A stretch of 64,000 nucleotides of DNA from Salvelinus alpinus (taxonomy: Eukaryota > Chordata > Actinopteri > Salmoniformes > Salmonidae): positions 13,042,471-13,106,470 of the forward strand of contig NC_092096.1 of assembly GCF_045679555.1 (NCBI RefSeq). Direction: 5' to 3'. The first letter of the stretch is position 1. Each line of letters opens with the position of its first letter. The position numbers were made by a program, and so were the translations under genes. The notes under the pieces are model-generated. The model saw only the letters and a list, made by a program, of their open reading frames with translations, was not told where the DNA came from and did no database searches. Shown one piece after another: positions 22,399 to 34,787 of the stretch.

Positions 22399-22570
22399 TG
22401 TTTATGTGTGTGTATGTGTAGTGTATGTGTGTGTGTTGGTGTTTGTATGTGTAATGTATGTGTGTATGTGTATGTGTGTGTGTGTGTGTGTTTGTGTGTG
22501 CATGTGTAGTGTATGTGTGTGTGTGTTGGTGTTTGTATGTGTAGTGTATGTGTGTGTGTGTGCATGTGCG
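22399..22570. repeat. impure TG microsatellite
   Basis: Mostly tgtgtg with tatg and ttgg interruptions and a duplicated sub-block (gttggtgtttgtatgtgta at about 22435 and 22526). Open frames across it are artefacts. Confidence 0.9.
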
Positions 22571-22957
22571 TGTGTGCATGCATACTTGAAAGAGAGACAG
22601 AGAGAAGGAGAGAGAGATGAAATACACAGAAAAACTAGGACATTATTTACCAACCATGAGATGGATCTTTTGGATTCCATGGTCAATAAAGATTTGGTCC
22701 TGTGCTTAGCCTATGGCAGTTCTTGGAACAATAACAGAATCAACCAGTCAACCAATCAACCCAATGGGTATTGGTGTGTTTCCAATACCCAGAAGAGAAC
22801 AGAACCACTCAGAAGAGCCTCGCTCGCCTCTGCAGAGCCCTACATCGACCTTAAATTCTCCATCTGAATCTATCCATACAGCCTTTACATTCATATCACT
22901 AGGCCTGTTCAAAGGCAGGTCCTCACCAGACATCACCGGCAACATTGTTGCCTATGA

Positions 22958-23491
22958 TCAGACAGGACTGGCAAAAAGTGCTGCTTCATTGACGAGTCGT
23001 GGTTTTGTCTCACCAGGGGTGATGGTCGGAGTCTCGTTTATCGTCGAAGGAATGAGCGTTACACCGAGGCCTGTAGCGGGATCGATTTGGAGGTGGAGGG
23101 TCCGTCATGGTCTGGGGCGGTGTCTCAGCATCATCGGACTGAGCTTGTTGTCATTGCAGGCAATCTCCACGCTGTGCCTTACAGGGAACACATCCTCCTC
23201 ATCATCCTCCCTCATGTGGTACCCTTCCTGCAGGCTCATCCTGATATGACCCTCCAGCATGACAATGCCACCATTCATACTGTGAGTGATTTCCTGCCAT
23301 GGCCAGCAAACAGCCCAGATCTCAATCCCATTGAGCACATCTGGGACCTGTTGGATCAGAGGGTGAGGGCTAGGGCCATTCCCCCAGAAATGTCCAGGAG
23401 CTTGGTGGAAAAACTGGCAAATCTGGTGCAGTCCATGAGGAGGAGATGCACTGCAGTACTTAATGCAGCTGGTGGCCACACCAGATACTGA
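22958..23491 (+). pseudogene. Tc1-like transposase catalytic domain
   Basis: One frame is open for 177 codons to the natural stop TGA at 23489-23491. All three acidic catalytic residues appear to be kept: Asp in CCFIDESWF, Asp in LQHDNATIHT and Glu in SPDLNPIEHIWDLL (a DD34E-type spacing). The C-terminus runs to GGHTRY. Upstream is a TGA at 22955-22957 and the sequence loses the DNA-binding domain, so the protein would be non-functional alone. Confidence 0.82.
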
Positions 23492-23539
23492 CTGTTACTT
23501 TTCACCCCGACTTTGGTCAGGGACACATTATTCCATTTC

Positions 23540-23728
23540 TATTTTTATTCATCTAGGCAAGTCAGTTAAGAACAGATTCTTATTTTCAATGACGGCCTAG
23601 GAACAGTGGGTTAACTGCCTTGTTCAGGGGCAGAACAACAGATTTTTACCTTGTCAGCTCGAGGATTCGATCTTGCAACCTTTCGGTTACTAGTCCAATG
23701 CTCTAACCACTCGGCTACTTGCCTCCCC
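23540..23728 (-). mobile_element. HpaI SINE
   Basis: Reverse orientation: the tail tctaggcaagtcagttaaga is at the left, gttaac in the body, and the tRNA-like head (taaccactcggctacttgcc) at the right. CTATT flanks both sides, a likely 5-base target duplication inside the Tc1 3' region. Confidence 0.9.
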
Positions 23729-23889
23729 TATTAGTCACATGTCTGTCGAACTTGTTCAGTTTATGTCTCAGTTGTTGAATCTGGTAATGTTCATACAAAT
23801 ATTTACACATGTTAAGTTGGCTGAAAATAAACGCAGTTGACAGTGAGAGGACGTTTCTTTTTTTGCTGAGTTTAGTTACTTTTACAGAA

Positions 23890-26369
23890 GCATCCATCCA
23901 CAGATGTTTAGTGTCTCCATATTCAACATATTGATTACCACAGACAGAGATGGTTAGTGTCTCCATGTTCAACATATTGATGACCACAGACAGAGATGAT
24001 TAGTGTCTCCATATTCAACATATTGACGACCACAGACAGAGATGGTTAGTGTCTCCATGTTCAACATATTGATGACCACAGACAGAGATGATTAGTGTCT
24101 CCATGTTCAACATATTGATGACCACAGACAGAGATGGTTAGTGTCTCCATGTTCAACATATTGATTACCACAGACAGAGATGGTTAGTGTCTCCATATTC
24201 AACATATTGATTACCACAGACAGAGATGGTTAGTGTCTCCATGTTCAACATATTGATTACCACAGACAGAGATGGTTAGTGTCTCCATGTTCAACATATT
24301 GATGACCACAGACAGAGATGGTTAGTGTCTCCATATTCAACATATTGACGACCACAGACAGAGATGGTTAGTGTCTCCATGTTCAACATATTGATTACCA
24401 CAGACAGAGATGGTTAGTGTCTCCATGTTCAACATATTGATGACCACAGACAGAGATGGTTAGTGTCTCCATATTCAACATAATGATTACCACAGACAGA
24501 TGGTTAGTGTCTCCATATTCAACATATTGATTACCACAGACAGAGATGGTTTGTGTCTCCATGTCAACATATTGATTACCACAGACAGAGATGGTTAGTG
24601 TCTCCATGTTCAACATATTGATGACCACAGACAGAGATGGTTAGTGTCTCCATGTTCAACATATTGATTACCACAGACAGAGATGGTTAGTGTCTCCATA
24701 TTCAACATATTGATGACCACAGACAGAGATGGTTAGTGTCTCCATGTTCAACATATTGATTACCACAGACAGAGATGGTTAGTGTCTCCATGTTCAACAT
24801 ATTGATTACCACAGACAGAGATGGTTAGTGTCTCCATGTTCAACATATTGATTACCACAGACAGAGATGGTTAGTGTCTCCATGTTCAACATATTGATTA
24901 CCACAGACAGAGATGGTTAGTGTCTCCATGTTCAACATATTGATGACCACAGACAGAGATGGTTAGTGTCTCCATGTTCAACATATTGATTACCACAGAC
25001 AGAGATGGTTAGTGTCTCCATGTTCAACATATTGATTACCACAGACAGAGATGGTTAGTGTCTCCATATTCAACATATTGACGACCACAGACAGAGATGG
25101 TTAGTGTCTCCATATTCAACATATTGATGACCACAGACAGAGATGGTTAGTGTCTCCATATTCAACATATTGATGACCACAGACAGAGATGGTTAGTGTC
25201 TCCATATTCAACATATTGATTACCACAGACAGAGATGGTTAGTGTCTCCATGTTCAACATATTGATGACCACAGACAGAGATGGTTAGTGTCTCCATATT
25301 CAACATATTGATGACCACAGACAGAGATGGTTAGTGTCTCCATATTCAACATATTGACGACCACAGACAGAGATGGTTAGTGTCTCCATATTCAACATAT
25401 TGATTACCACAGACAGAGATGGTTAGTGTCTCCATATTCAACATATTGACGACCACAGACAGAGATGGTTAGTGTCTCCATATTCAACATATTGATTACC
25501 ACAGACAGATGGTTAGTGTCTCCATATTCAACATATTGACGACCACAGACAGAGATGGTTAGTGTCTCCATGTGCAACATATTGATGACCACAGACAGAG
25601 ATGGTTAGTGTCTCCATATTCAACATATTGATTACCACAGACAGATGGTTAGTGTCTCCATATTCAACATATTGATGACCACAGACAGAGATGGTTAGTG
25701 TCTCCATATTCAACATATTGACGACCACAGACAGATGGTTAGTGTCTCCATATTCAACATATTGACGACCACAGACAGAGATGGTTAGTGTCTCCATATT
25801 CAACATATTGATTACCACAGACAGATGGTTAGTGTCTCCATATTCAACATATTGACGACCACAGACAGAGATGGTTAGTGTCTCCATATTCAACATATTG
25901 ATTACCACAGACAGATGGTTAGTGTCTCCATATTCAACATATTGATGACCACAGACAGAGATGGTTAGTGTCTCCATATTCAACATATTGACGACCACAG
26001 ACAGATGGTTAGTGTCTCCATATTCAACATATTGATGACCACAGACAGAGATGGTTAGTGTCTCCATATTCAACATATTGATTACCACAGACAGAGATGG
26101 TTAGTGTCTCCATATTCAACATATTGATGACCACAGACAGAGATGGTTAGTGTCTCCATATTCAACATATTGATTACCACAGACAGAGATGGATAGTGTC
26201 TCCATATTCAACATATTGATTACCACAGACAGAGATGGTTAGTGTCTCCATATTCAACATATTGATGACCACAGACAGAGATGGTTAGTGTCTCCATATT
26301 CAACATATTGATTACCACAGACAGAGATGGTTAGTGTCTCCATGTGCAACATATTGATTACCACAGACA
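23890..26369. repeat. 46-bp minisatellite
   Basis: About 54 copies of a unit with gttagtgtctccatattcaa, catattgattaccacagaca and gagatg. Variants are tgttcaa/tattcaa, gatgacc/gattacc/gacgacc, and a 2-base shorter form lacking ga. Long minus-strand frames here are repeat artefacts. Confidence 0.97.
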
Positions 26370-26625
26370 GATCGGGGTTGGTGAAATAAAGGCACCCTAC
26401 TGATGACCACAGACAGATCGGGGTTGGTGAAATAAAGGCACCCTACTGATGACCACAGACAGAGAGGAGTTGGTGAAATAAAGGCACCCTACTGATGACC
26501 ACAGACAGAGAGGGGTTGGTGAAATAAAGGCACCCTACTGATGACCACAGACAGAGAGGGGTTGGTGAAATAAAGGCACCCTACTGATGACCACAGACAG
26601 AGAGGGGTTAATGAAATAAAGGCAC
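26358..26625. repeat. second 46-bp array, hybrid unit
   Basis: About six copies of accacagacagagaggggtt followed by ggtgaaataaaggcacccta. The first 14 bases are the same as in the neighbouring 46-bp array and the end matches the MITE that starts at 26619. The unit therefore looks like a fusion of array and MITE edge. Confidence 0.9.
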
Positions 26626-26716
26626 CCTATTCTCTATGTCGCTGACTACATTTGACCAGGCTTTATCCAGACTAATGTGCTACACTATATATGGAATAGG
26701 GTGCCATTTGGGACAC
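26619..26716. mobile_element. palindromic salmonid MITE (ggcaccctatt family), copy 1
   Basis: Left aaggcaccctattctctat, right atggaatagggtgccatttg, inverted about a core with ctacatttgacca. Other copies are at 27838, 29003, 31211 and 34788. Confidence 0.85.
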
Positions 26717-26778
26717 TTCCATATAGAGTTATTTCACCAATGGCTGCCTTATATAAACTAAGGATGATACTCCCAGCA

Positions 26779-27707
26779 CTGTGAAGGGGAAGTGAGATGT
26801 GAAGGGAAAGTGAGATGGGAAGGGAAAGTGAGATGTGAAGGGAAAGTGAGATGTGAAGGGAAAGTGAGATGTGAAGGGAAAGTGAGATGTGAAGGGAAAG
26901 TGAGATGTGAAGGGAACGTGAGATGTGAAGGGAAAGTGAGATGGGAAGGGAAAGTGAGATGTGAAGGGAAAGTGAGATGTGAAGGGAAAGTGAGATGTGA
27001 AGGGAAAGTGAGATGTGAAGGGAAAGTGAGATGGGAAGGGAAAGTGAGATGTGAAGGGAAAGTGAGATGTGAAGGGAAAGTGAGATGTGAAGGGAAAGTG
27101 AGATGTGAGATGTGAAGGGAAAGTGAGATGTGAAGGGAAAGTGAGATGTGAAGGGAAAGTGAGATGGGAAGGGAAAGTGAGATGTGAAGGGAAAGTGAGA
27201 TGTGAAGGGAAAGTGAGATGTGAAGGGAAAGTGAGATGTGAAGGGAAAGTGAGATGTGAAGGGAAAGTGAGATGTGAAGGGAAAGTGAGATGGGAAGGGA
27301 AAGTGAGATGGGAAGGGAAAGTGAGATGTGAAGGGAAAGTGAGATGGGAAGGGAAAGTGAGATGGGAAGGGAAAGTGAGATGTGAAGGGAAAGTGAGATG
27401 GGAAGGGAAAGTGAGATGTGAAGGGAAAGTGAGATGGGAAGGGAAAGTGAGATGTGAAGGGAAAGTGAGATGGGAAGGGAAAGTGAGATGTGAAGGGAAA
27501 GTGAGATGGGAAGGGAAAGTGAGATGGGAAGGGAAAGTGAGATGTGAAGGGAAAGTGAGATGGGAAGGGAAAGTGAGATGTGAAGGGAAAGTGAGATGTG
27601 AAGGGAACGTGAGATGGGAAGGGAAAGTGAGATGGGAAGGGAAAGTGAGATGTGAAGGGAAAGTGAGATGGGAAGAGAAAGTGAGATGGGAAGGGAAAGT
27701 GAGATGT
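26779..27707. repeat. 18-bp minisatellite
   Basis: About 51 copies of gtgaagggaaagtgagat, with g(t/g)gaag as the main variant. Because 18 is a multiple of three and the unit has no stops in several frames, it gives long open frames on both strands (for example Cys-Glu-Gly-Lys-Val-Arg repeats). These are not genes. Confidence 0.97.
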
Positions 27708-27837
27708 TATTTCCAAACACTCCTTGGATGTGGTCTGTCTGAAAGTTGTGGCATGCTGCTCACCCAGTAGTCAAGGTGAGTTGAAGCCATTTTGACTTGA
27801 GTAGAAGAGGGACATCAAAAACAAGAAGGCGCCTGGC

Positions 27838-27930
27838 TGCATCCCAAATGACACCCTTTTCCCTATTTAGTGAACTGCTTTAGGCCAGAGTCCTGTGGGA
27901 CCTGGTCAAATGTAGTGCACCACATAGGGA
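27838..27930. mobile_element. ggcaccctatt MITE, copy 2, right end merged into an array
   Basis: Starts gcatcccaaatgacaccctt, and continues tagtgaactgctttaggcc and ctggtcaaatgtagtgcac. The expected right end (agggaatagggtgccatttg) is replaced by the first unit of the 55-bp array, whose start (agggagtagagttcggtttg) is plainly the same sequence with changes. Confidence 0.8.
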
Positions 27931-28917
27931 GTAGAGTTCGGTTTGGACACAGCCCCAGTGTACACAACACACCGGGGTAAAGGGAGTAGAGTTCGGTTTG
28001 GACGCAGCCCCAGTGTACACAACACACCGGGGTAAAGGGAGTAGAGTTCCGTTTGGACACAGCCCCAGTGTACACAACACACCGGGGTAAAGGGAGTAGA
28101 GTTCCGTTTGGACGCAGCCCCAGTGTACACAACACACCGGGGTAAAGGGAGTAGAGTTCGGTTTGGACGCAGCCCCAGTGTACACAACACACCGGGGTAA
28201 AGGGAGTAGAGTTCGGTTTGGACGCAGCCCCAGTGTACACAACACACCGGGGTAAAGGGAGTAGAGTTCGGTTTGGACACAGCCCCAGTGTACACAACAC
28301 ACCGGGGTAAAGGGAGTAGAGTTCGGTTTGGACGCAGCCCCAGTGTACACAACACACCGGGGTAAAGGGAGTAGAGTTCCTTTTGGACACAGCCCCAGTG
28401 TACACAACACACCGGGGTAAAGGGAGTAGAGTTCGGTTTGGACGCAGCCCCAGTGTACACAACACACCGGGGTAAAGGGAGTAGAGTTCGGTTTGGACGC
28501 AGCCCCAGTGTACACAACACACCGGGGTAAAGGGAGTAGAGTTACGTTTGGACGCAGCCCCAGTGTACACAACACACCGGGGTAAAGGGAGTAGAGTTCC
28601 GTTTGGACGCAGCCCCAGTGTACACAACACACCGGGGTAAAGGGAGTAGAGTTCGGTTTGGACGCAGCCCCAGTGTACACAACACACCGGGGTAAAGGGA
28701 GTAGAGTTCCGTTTGGACACAGCCCCAGTGTACACAACACACCGGGGTAAAGGGAGTAGAGTTCGGTTTGGACGCAGCCCCAGTGTACACAACACACCGG
28801 GGTAAAGGGAGTAGAGTTCGGTTTGGACACAGCCCCAGTGTACACAACACACCGGGGTAAAGGGAGTAGAGTTCGGTTTGGACGCAGCCCCAGTGTACAC
28901 AGCACACCGGGTAAAGG
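27926..28917. repeat. 55-bp minisatellite
   Basis: About 18 copies of agggagtagagttcggtttg, gacgcagccccagtgtacac, aacacaccggggtaa. Variants are cgg/ccg/acg and gacac/gacgc. All three minus-strand frames are free of stops, and since 55 is not a multiple of three, each frame cycles through all of them. The long Cys-rich open frames are artefacts. Confidence 0.97.
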
Positions 28918-29002
28918 GAGGCGCTCTGCCCTTGATAGAAATTGCTTAAAAACTGTGCCAGTTGACTGATACTGTAGTAATTCCACGAAAACATGGGCTT
29001 AC

Positions 29003-29094
29003 GTCCCAAATTGCACCCTATTCACTATTTAGTGCACTACTTTTGACCATGGTCCATAGGGCTCAATATAGGGAATAGGGTGCCATTTGGAACG
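29003..29094. mobile_element. ggcaccctatt MITE, copy 3
   Basis: gtcccaaattgcaccctatt on the left and gggaatagggtgccatttgg on the right, with tagtgcactacttttgacca in the middle. Confidence 0.85.
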
Positions 29095-29331
29095 TTAGTC
29101 ATGGAAAGACATTGGAAGCATGGAAACTCCCACTCTGCTGTTTTCTGTTTTCCCCTGATGCCATAGCTGTCAGAGACTGAGGAGACATGTCAGCCAAGCT
29201 ACACGATGTGGAGGATGTAGTGTCTTGGGTTGATAAGATTTGGATGATAAGACATTGATGGAGGTAATGGCCCGATGTGAGAGATGATGGTCTGACAGTG
29301 CTGCCAGCTTGGATGCTGTATCATGTGGTAG
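29095..29331. other. no recognised feature
   Basis: Short unique-looking stretch between a MITE and a purine-rich repeat. Confidence 0.4.
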
Positions 29332-29432
29332 TGTCTCAGAGAGAGAGAGAGAGAAAGGGGGGGGGGGGTAGAGAGAGAGAGAGAGAGGTAAAAGAGAAGG
29401 AGAGTCAGAAAGAGAGGGAGGTAGAAGATAGA

Positions 29433-29474
<42 letters not shown>

Positions 29475-29550
29475 AGCAAGTCTGTGAGAGGGAGAGACAG
29501 AAAGGAAAAGAGAGAGATAGAAAGAGAGAGAGTCAGAGAGAGAAAAAGAT
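29332..29550. repeat. GA-rich low-complexity sequence
   Basis: Mostly gagaga with aaag and gggg interruptions. Strand asymmetry is complete: nearly all purine on the plus strand. Confidence 0.9.
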
Positions 29551-30012
29551 TGGTCTCCTTGTGGTCTGACACATGGCTCGGCTGTCTGTCAGCTCTTCAC
29601 CACCAAGGCTGTCATTTCTAACACTACTTTTCAGAATGCAAAACCAAATGTGGCAGAAGCTCTTGTGGTGTACAGACCACAATGTTTCCCTGTCTTGTCT
29701 GTCTGTCTGTCTGCTGTTGACACTGCCTGGCACACAATCACTCCTACATGAAAATGTCAAACAATGTGATTAACAATGTCTTTTATATTTTTTATTGTGC
29801 ACTGAAATTACAAAAAGTTAACTTGAGTTTACTGGTTAAGTCTGACAGCCCTACTTTATATAGAATTACAGTATACAGTAAACGATCCACTTTGACCTGA
29901 TATACGTTATGGCCTAGAGGCCCTTGACATTCTTCTTACCTGACACCCTTACCTGACATTGTGCTGAGAGACTTGAGTGAGGGGAGTTGGACCAGGGAGG
30001 TGGGTATTGGAT
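29551..30012. other. no recognised feature
   Basis: Includes a short gtctgtct run at 29695-29711. No coding sequence that I can support. Confidence 0.4.
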
Positions 30013-30284
30013 GCTTACTGACACTTCATATACTGTAGCATGCCTTACGGCTTACTGACACTTCATATACTGTAGCATGCCTTACTGACACTTCATATAC
30101 TGTAGCATGCCTTACTGACACTTCATATACTGTAGCATGCCTTACTGACACTTCATATACTGTAGCATGCCTTACTGACACTTCATATACTGTAGCATGC
30201 CTTACGGCTTACTGACACTTCATATACTGTAGCATGCCTTACGGCTTACTGACACTTCATATACTGTAGCATGCCTTACTGACA
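30013..30284. repeat. 30-bp minisatellite
   Basis: About nine copies of cttactgacacttcatatac followed by tgtagcatgc; some carry an extra cttacgg. Confidence 0.95.
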
Positions 30285-30360
30285 CTCCAGAGAAAAACAT
30301 ATTTCTGGAACAGTTCTCCTGTGAGACTGTGATTGGATCATCTAAAGGCTCTTCTCCAGT

Positions 30361-30462
<102 letters not shown>

Positions 30463-30465
30463 TGA

Positions 30466-30962
30466 TTAGTGACTCCTGTTCTTGCAGGAGGAGGACAGAT
30501 CAGATCAGTGACTCCTATTCTTCCAGGAGGAGGACAGATCAGATCAGTGACTCCTGTTCATCCAGGAGGAGGACAGATCAGATCAGTGACTCCTGTTCAT
30601 CCAGGAGGAGGACAGATCAGATCAGTGACTCCTATTCTTCCAGGAGGAGGACAGATCAGATCAGTGACTCCTGTTCATCCAGGAGGAGGACAGATCAGAT
30701 CAGTGACTCCTGTTCATCCAGGAGGAGGACAGATCAGATCAGTGACTCCTGTTCATCCAGGAGGAGGACAGATCAGATCAGTGGCTCCTGTTCTTCCAGG
30801 AGGAGGACAGATCAGATCAGTGGCTCCTGTTCTTCCAGGAGGACAGATCAGATCAGTGACTCCTGTTCATCCAGGAGGAGGACAGATCAGATCAGTGGCT
30901 CCTGTTCTTCCAGGAGGAGGACAGATCAGATCAGTGACTCCTGTTCATCCAGGAGGAGGATA
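30466..30962. repeat. 39-bp minisatellite
   Basis: About 13 copies of gatcagtgactcctgttcat followed by ccaggaggaggacagatca. One copy lacks agg. Open frames through it are artefacts (39 is a multiple of three). Confidence 0.96.
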
Positions 30963-31210
30963 GTTAAGATCATTCAGATGCTACATGTTTTAGCTTGTCC
31001 ACCGTTTCTTCCACCAAATAGAGGGAGACAACTCTATGTCTGAATCCATGGATGAATGGATTTACTTAAAGGTTTCTCTCTCCTTCTTTTATTGATTTAT
31101 ATTTTGCCGAAGCGATCTGTTGTCTCTGTGCCAGATAGTTAAAGACAATGCTTGTGTGTTCACTGTGCCAAAACAGCAGGTATCTATGTGATGTATGGAG
31201 TGATTATCTG

Positions 31211-31302
31211 CGCCCTAAATGATACCCTATTCCCTACATAGTGCACTACTTTTGACCAGAACCGAATGGACTTTATAGGAAATACAGTACCATTTGGGAC
31301 TC
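31211..31302. mobile_element. ggcaccctatt MITE, copy 4
   Basis: gataccctattccctacata on the left and a diverged right end, aatacagtaccatttgggac, with tagtgcactacttttgacca between them. Confidence 0.8.
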
Positions 31303-31426
31303 AATGATTGTATTGGCCTTTTGATTTCCCAAGAACTTTACCTCTTTTCTGCCAGCTTGGTTTACAGAGCCTCCCTCTGATTTATGAGAGAGACACTTTC
31401 AGTTTGTAATCAAATCGTAACCTTTC

Positions 31427-31597
<171 letters not shown>

Positions 31598-31675
31598 GTG
31601 ACAGAAATAGGGAGCAGGAGATAGAGGTAGAGTAAAGGGATTGAGATTGGCAGAAGAAAAAACCCTGAGAATCCA

Positions 31676-32790
31676 GACAGTACAGTACATAGGACTGAAG
31701 GCTACAGTACAGTACATAGGACTGAAGGTTACAGTACAGTACATATGACTGAAGGCTACAGTACAGTACATATGACTGAAGGCTACAGTACAGTACATAT
31801 GACTGAAGGCTACAGTACAGTACATAGGACTGAAGGCTACAGTACAGTACATAGAACTGAAGGCTACAGTACAGTACATAGGACTGAAGGCTACAGTACA
31901 GTACATAGGACTGAAGGCTACAGTACAGTACATAGAACTGAAGGCTACAGTACAGTACATAGAACTGAAGGCTACAGTACAGTACATAGGACTGAAGGCT
32001 ACAGTACAGTACATAGGACTGAAGGCTACAGTACAGTACATAGGACTGAAGGCTACAGTACAGTAAATAGGACTGAAGGCTACAGTACAGTACATAGAAC
32101 TGAAGGCTACAGTACAGTACATAGAACTGAAGGCTACAGTACAGTACATAGAACTGAAGGCTACAGTACAGTACATAGAACTGAAGGCTACAGTACAGTA
32201 CATAGGACTGAAGGCTACAGTACAGTACATAGGATTGAAGGCTACAGTACAGTACATAGAACTGAAGGCTACAGTACAGTACATAGAACTGAAGGCTACA
32301 GTACAGTACATAGGACTGAAGGCTACAGTACAGTACATAGGACTGAAGGCTACAGTACAGTACATAGGACTGAAGGCTACAGTACAGTACATATGACTGA
32401 AGGCTACAGTACAGTACATAGGACTGAAGGTTACAGTACAGTACATAGGACTGAAGGCTACAGTACAGTACATAGGACTGAAGGCTACAGTACAGTACAT
32501 AGGACTGAAGGCTACAGTACAGTACATAGGACTGAAGGTTACAGTACAGTACATAGGACTGAAGGCTACAGTACAGTTCATAGGACTGAAGGCTACAGTA
32601 CAGTACATAGGACTGAAGGCTACAGTACAGTTCATAGGACTGAAGGTTACAGTACAGTACATAGGACTGAAGGCTACAGTACAGTACATAGGACTGAAGG
32701 TTACAGTACAGTACATAGGACTGAAAGTTACAGTACAGTACATAGGACTGAAGGTTACAGTACAGTTCATAGGACTGAAGGCTACAGTAC
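31676..32790. repeat. 27-bp minisatellite
   Basis: About 41 copies of acagtacagtacataggact followed by gaaggct. Variants are tagaact, tatgact, ttcatag and gaaggtt. The 353- and 462-codon frames here are repeat artefacts; 27 is a multiple of three. Confidence 0.97.
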
Positions 32791-34045
32791 TTCCTGTGTC
32801 CAGTAGGAAGACGGAAGGCTACAGTACTTCCTGTGTCCAGCAGGAGGACTGAAGGCTACAGACTTCCTGTGTCCAGTAGGAGGACTGAAGGCTACAGTAC
32901 TTCCTGTGTCCAGTAGGAGGACTGAAGGCTACAGACTTCCTGTATCCAGTAGGAGGACTGAAGGCAACAGTACTTCCTGTGTCCAGTAGGAAGACTGAAG
33001 GCTACAGTACTTCCTGTGTCCAGTAGGAGGACTGAAGGCTACAGTACTTCATGTGTCCGGTAGGAGGACTGAAGGCTACAGTACTTCCTGTGTCCAGTAG
33101 GAGGACTGAAGGCTACAGTACTTCCTGTGTCCAGTAGGAGGACTGAAGGTTACAGTACTTCATGTGTCCAGTAGGAGGACTGAAGGCTACAGTACGTCAT
33201 GTGTCCAGTAGGAGGGGACTGAAGGCTACAGTACTTCCTGTGTCCAGTAGGAGGACTGAAGGCTACAGTACTTCATGTGTCCAGTAGGAGGACTGAAGGC
33301 TACAGTACTTCATGTGTCCAGTAGGAGGACTGAAGGCTACAGTACTTCATGTGTCCAGTAGGAGGACTGAAGGCTACAGTACTTCCTGTGTCTAGTAGGA
33401 GGACTGAAGGCTACAGTACTTCCTGTGTCCAGTAGGAGGACTGAAGGCTACAGTACTTCATGTGTCCAGTAGGAGGACTGAAGGCTACAGTACTTCATGT
33501 GTCCAGTAGGAGGACTGAAGGCTACAGTACTTCATGTGTCCAGTAGGAGGACTGAAGGCTCCAGTACTTCATGTGTCCAGTAGGAGGACTGAAGGCTACA
33601 GTACTTCATGTGTCCAGTAGGAGGACTGAAGGCTACAGTACTTCCTGTGTCCAGTAGGAGGACTGAAGGCTACAGTACTTCATGTGTCCAGTAGGAGGAC
33701 TGAAGGCTACAGTACTTCCTGTGTCCAGTAGGAGGACTGAAGGCTACAGTACTTCATGTGTCCAGTAGGAGGACTGAAGGCTACAGTACTTCATGTGTCC
33801 AGTAGGAGGACTGAAGGCTACAGTACTTCCTGTGTCCAGTAGGAGGACTGAAGGCTACAGTACTTCATGTGTCCAGTAGGAGGACTGAAGGCTACAGTAC
33901 TTCATGTGTCCAGTAGGAGGACTGAAGGCTACAGTACTTCCTGTGTCCAGTAGGAGGACTGAAGGCTACAGTACTTCCTGTGTCCAGTAGGAGGACTGAA
34001 GGCTACAGTACTTCATGTGTCCAGTAGGAGGACTGAAGGCTAGAC
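32775..34045. repeat. 37-bp minisatellite sharing a core with the 27-bp array
   Basis: About 34 copies of gactgaaggctacagtactt followed by cctgtgtccagtaggag. The first 18 bases (gactgaaggctacagtac) are also the core of the preceding 27-bp unit, so one array switched unit without a gap. The main variant is cctgtg/catgtg. Confidence 0.96.
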
Positions 34046-34617
<572 letters not shown>

Positions 34618-34787
34618 TGAGCAATATAACAACATGGAAGAACTAGGAAACGTTCCTTCAAAACTGGCCTAATAGAATCACCCCTTCAGGCACAGAAAAC
34701 CTCCCAATTAGCTGTCCTCTGATCTCTGGGTGATTTATCAAACGTAACAACAATGATCCACATTACTGTCGGAAAGGAAACCCAGTG

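Larger units (their letters stand above)
22890..23873 (+). mobile_element. Tc1-like element, 5'-truncated, carrying a SINE
   Basis: Plus-strand transposase catalytic domain (22958-23491) followed by a 3' end reading gacagtgagaggacgtttct and ttttgctgagttta near 23873. The DNA-binding half and 5' inverted repeat are absent. An HpaI SINE sits in the 3' non-coding part (23540-23728). Confidence 0.85.

Noticed and set aside
24395-26088. Minus-strand frames up to 186 codons (VINMLNMETLTISVCG repeats)
   Set aside because: They are translations of the 46-bp array.
26685-27770. Open frames of 107 to 343 codons on both strands
   Set aside because: They are translations of the 18-bp array; the unit has no stop and its length is a multiple of three.
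27863-28986. Three overlapping frames of 204 to 368 codons, Cys-rich
   Set aside because: They are translations of the 55-bp array in all frames, with no start context, signal or domain.
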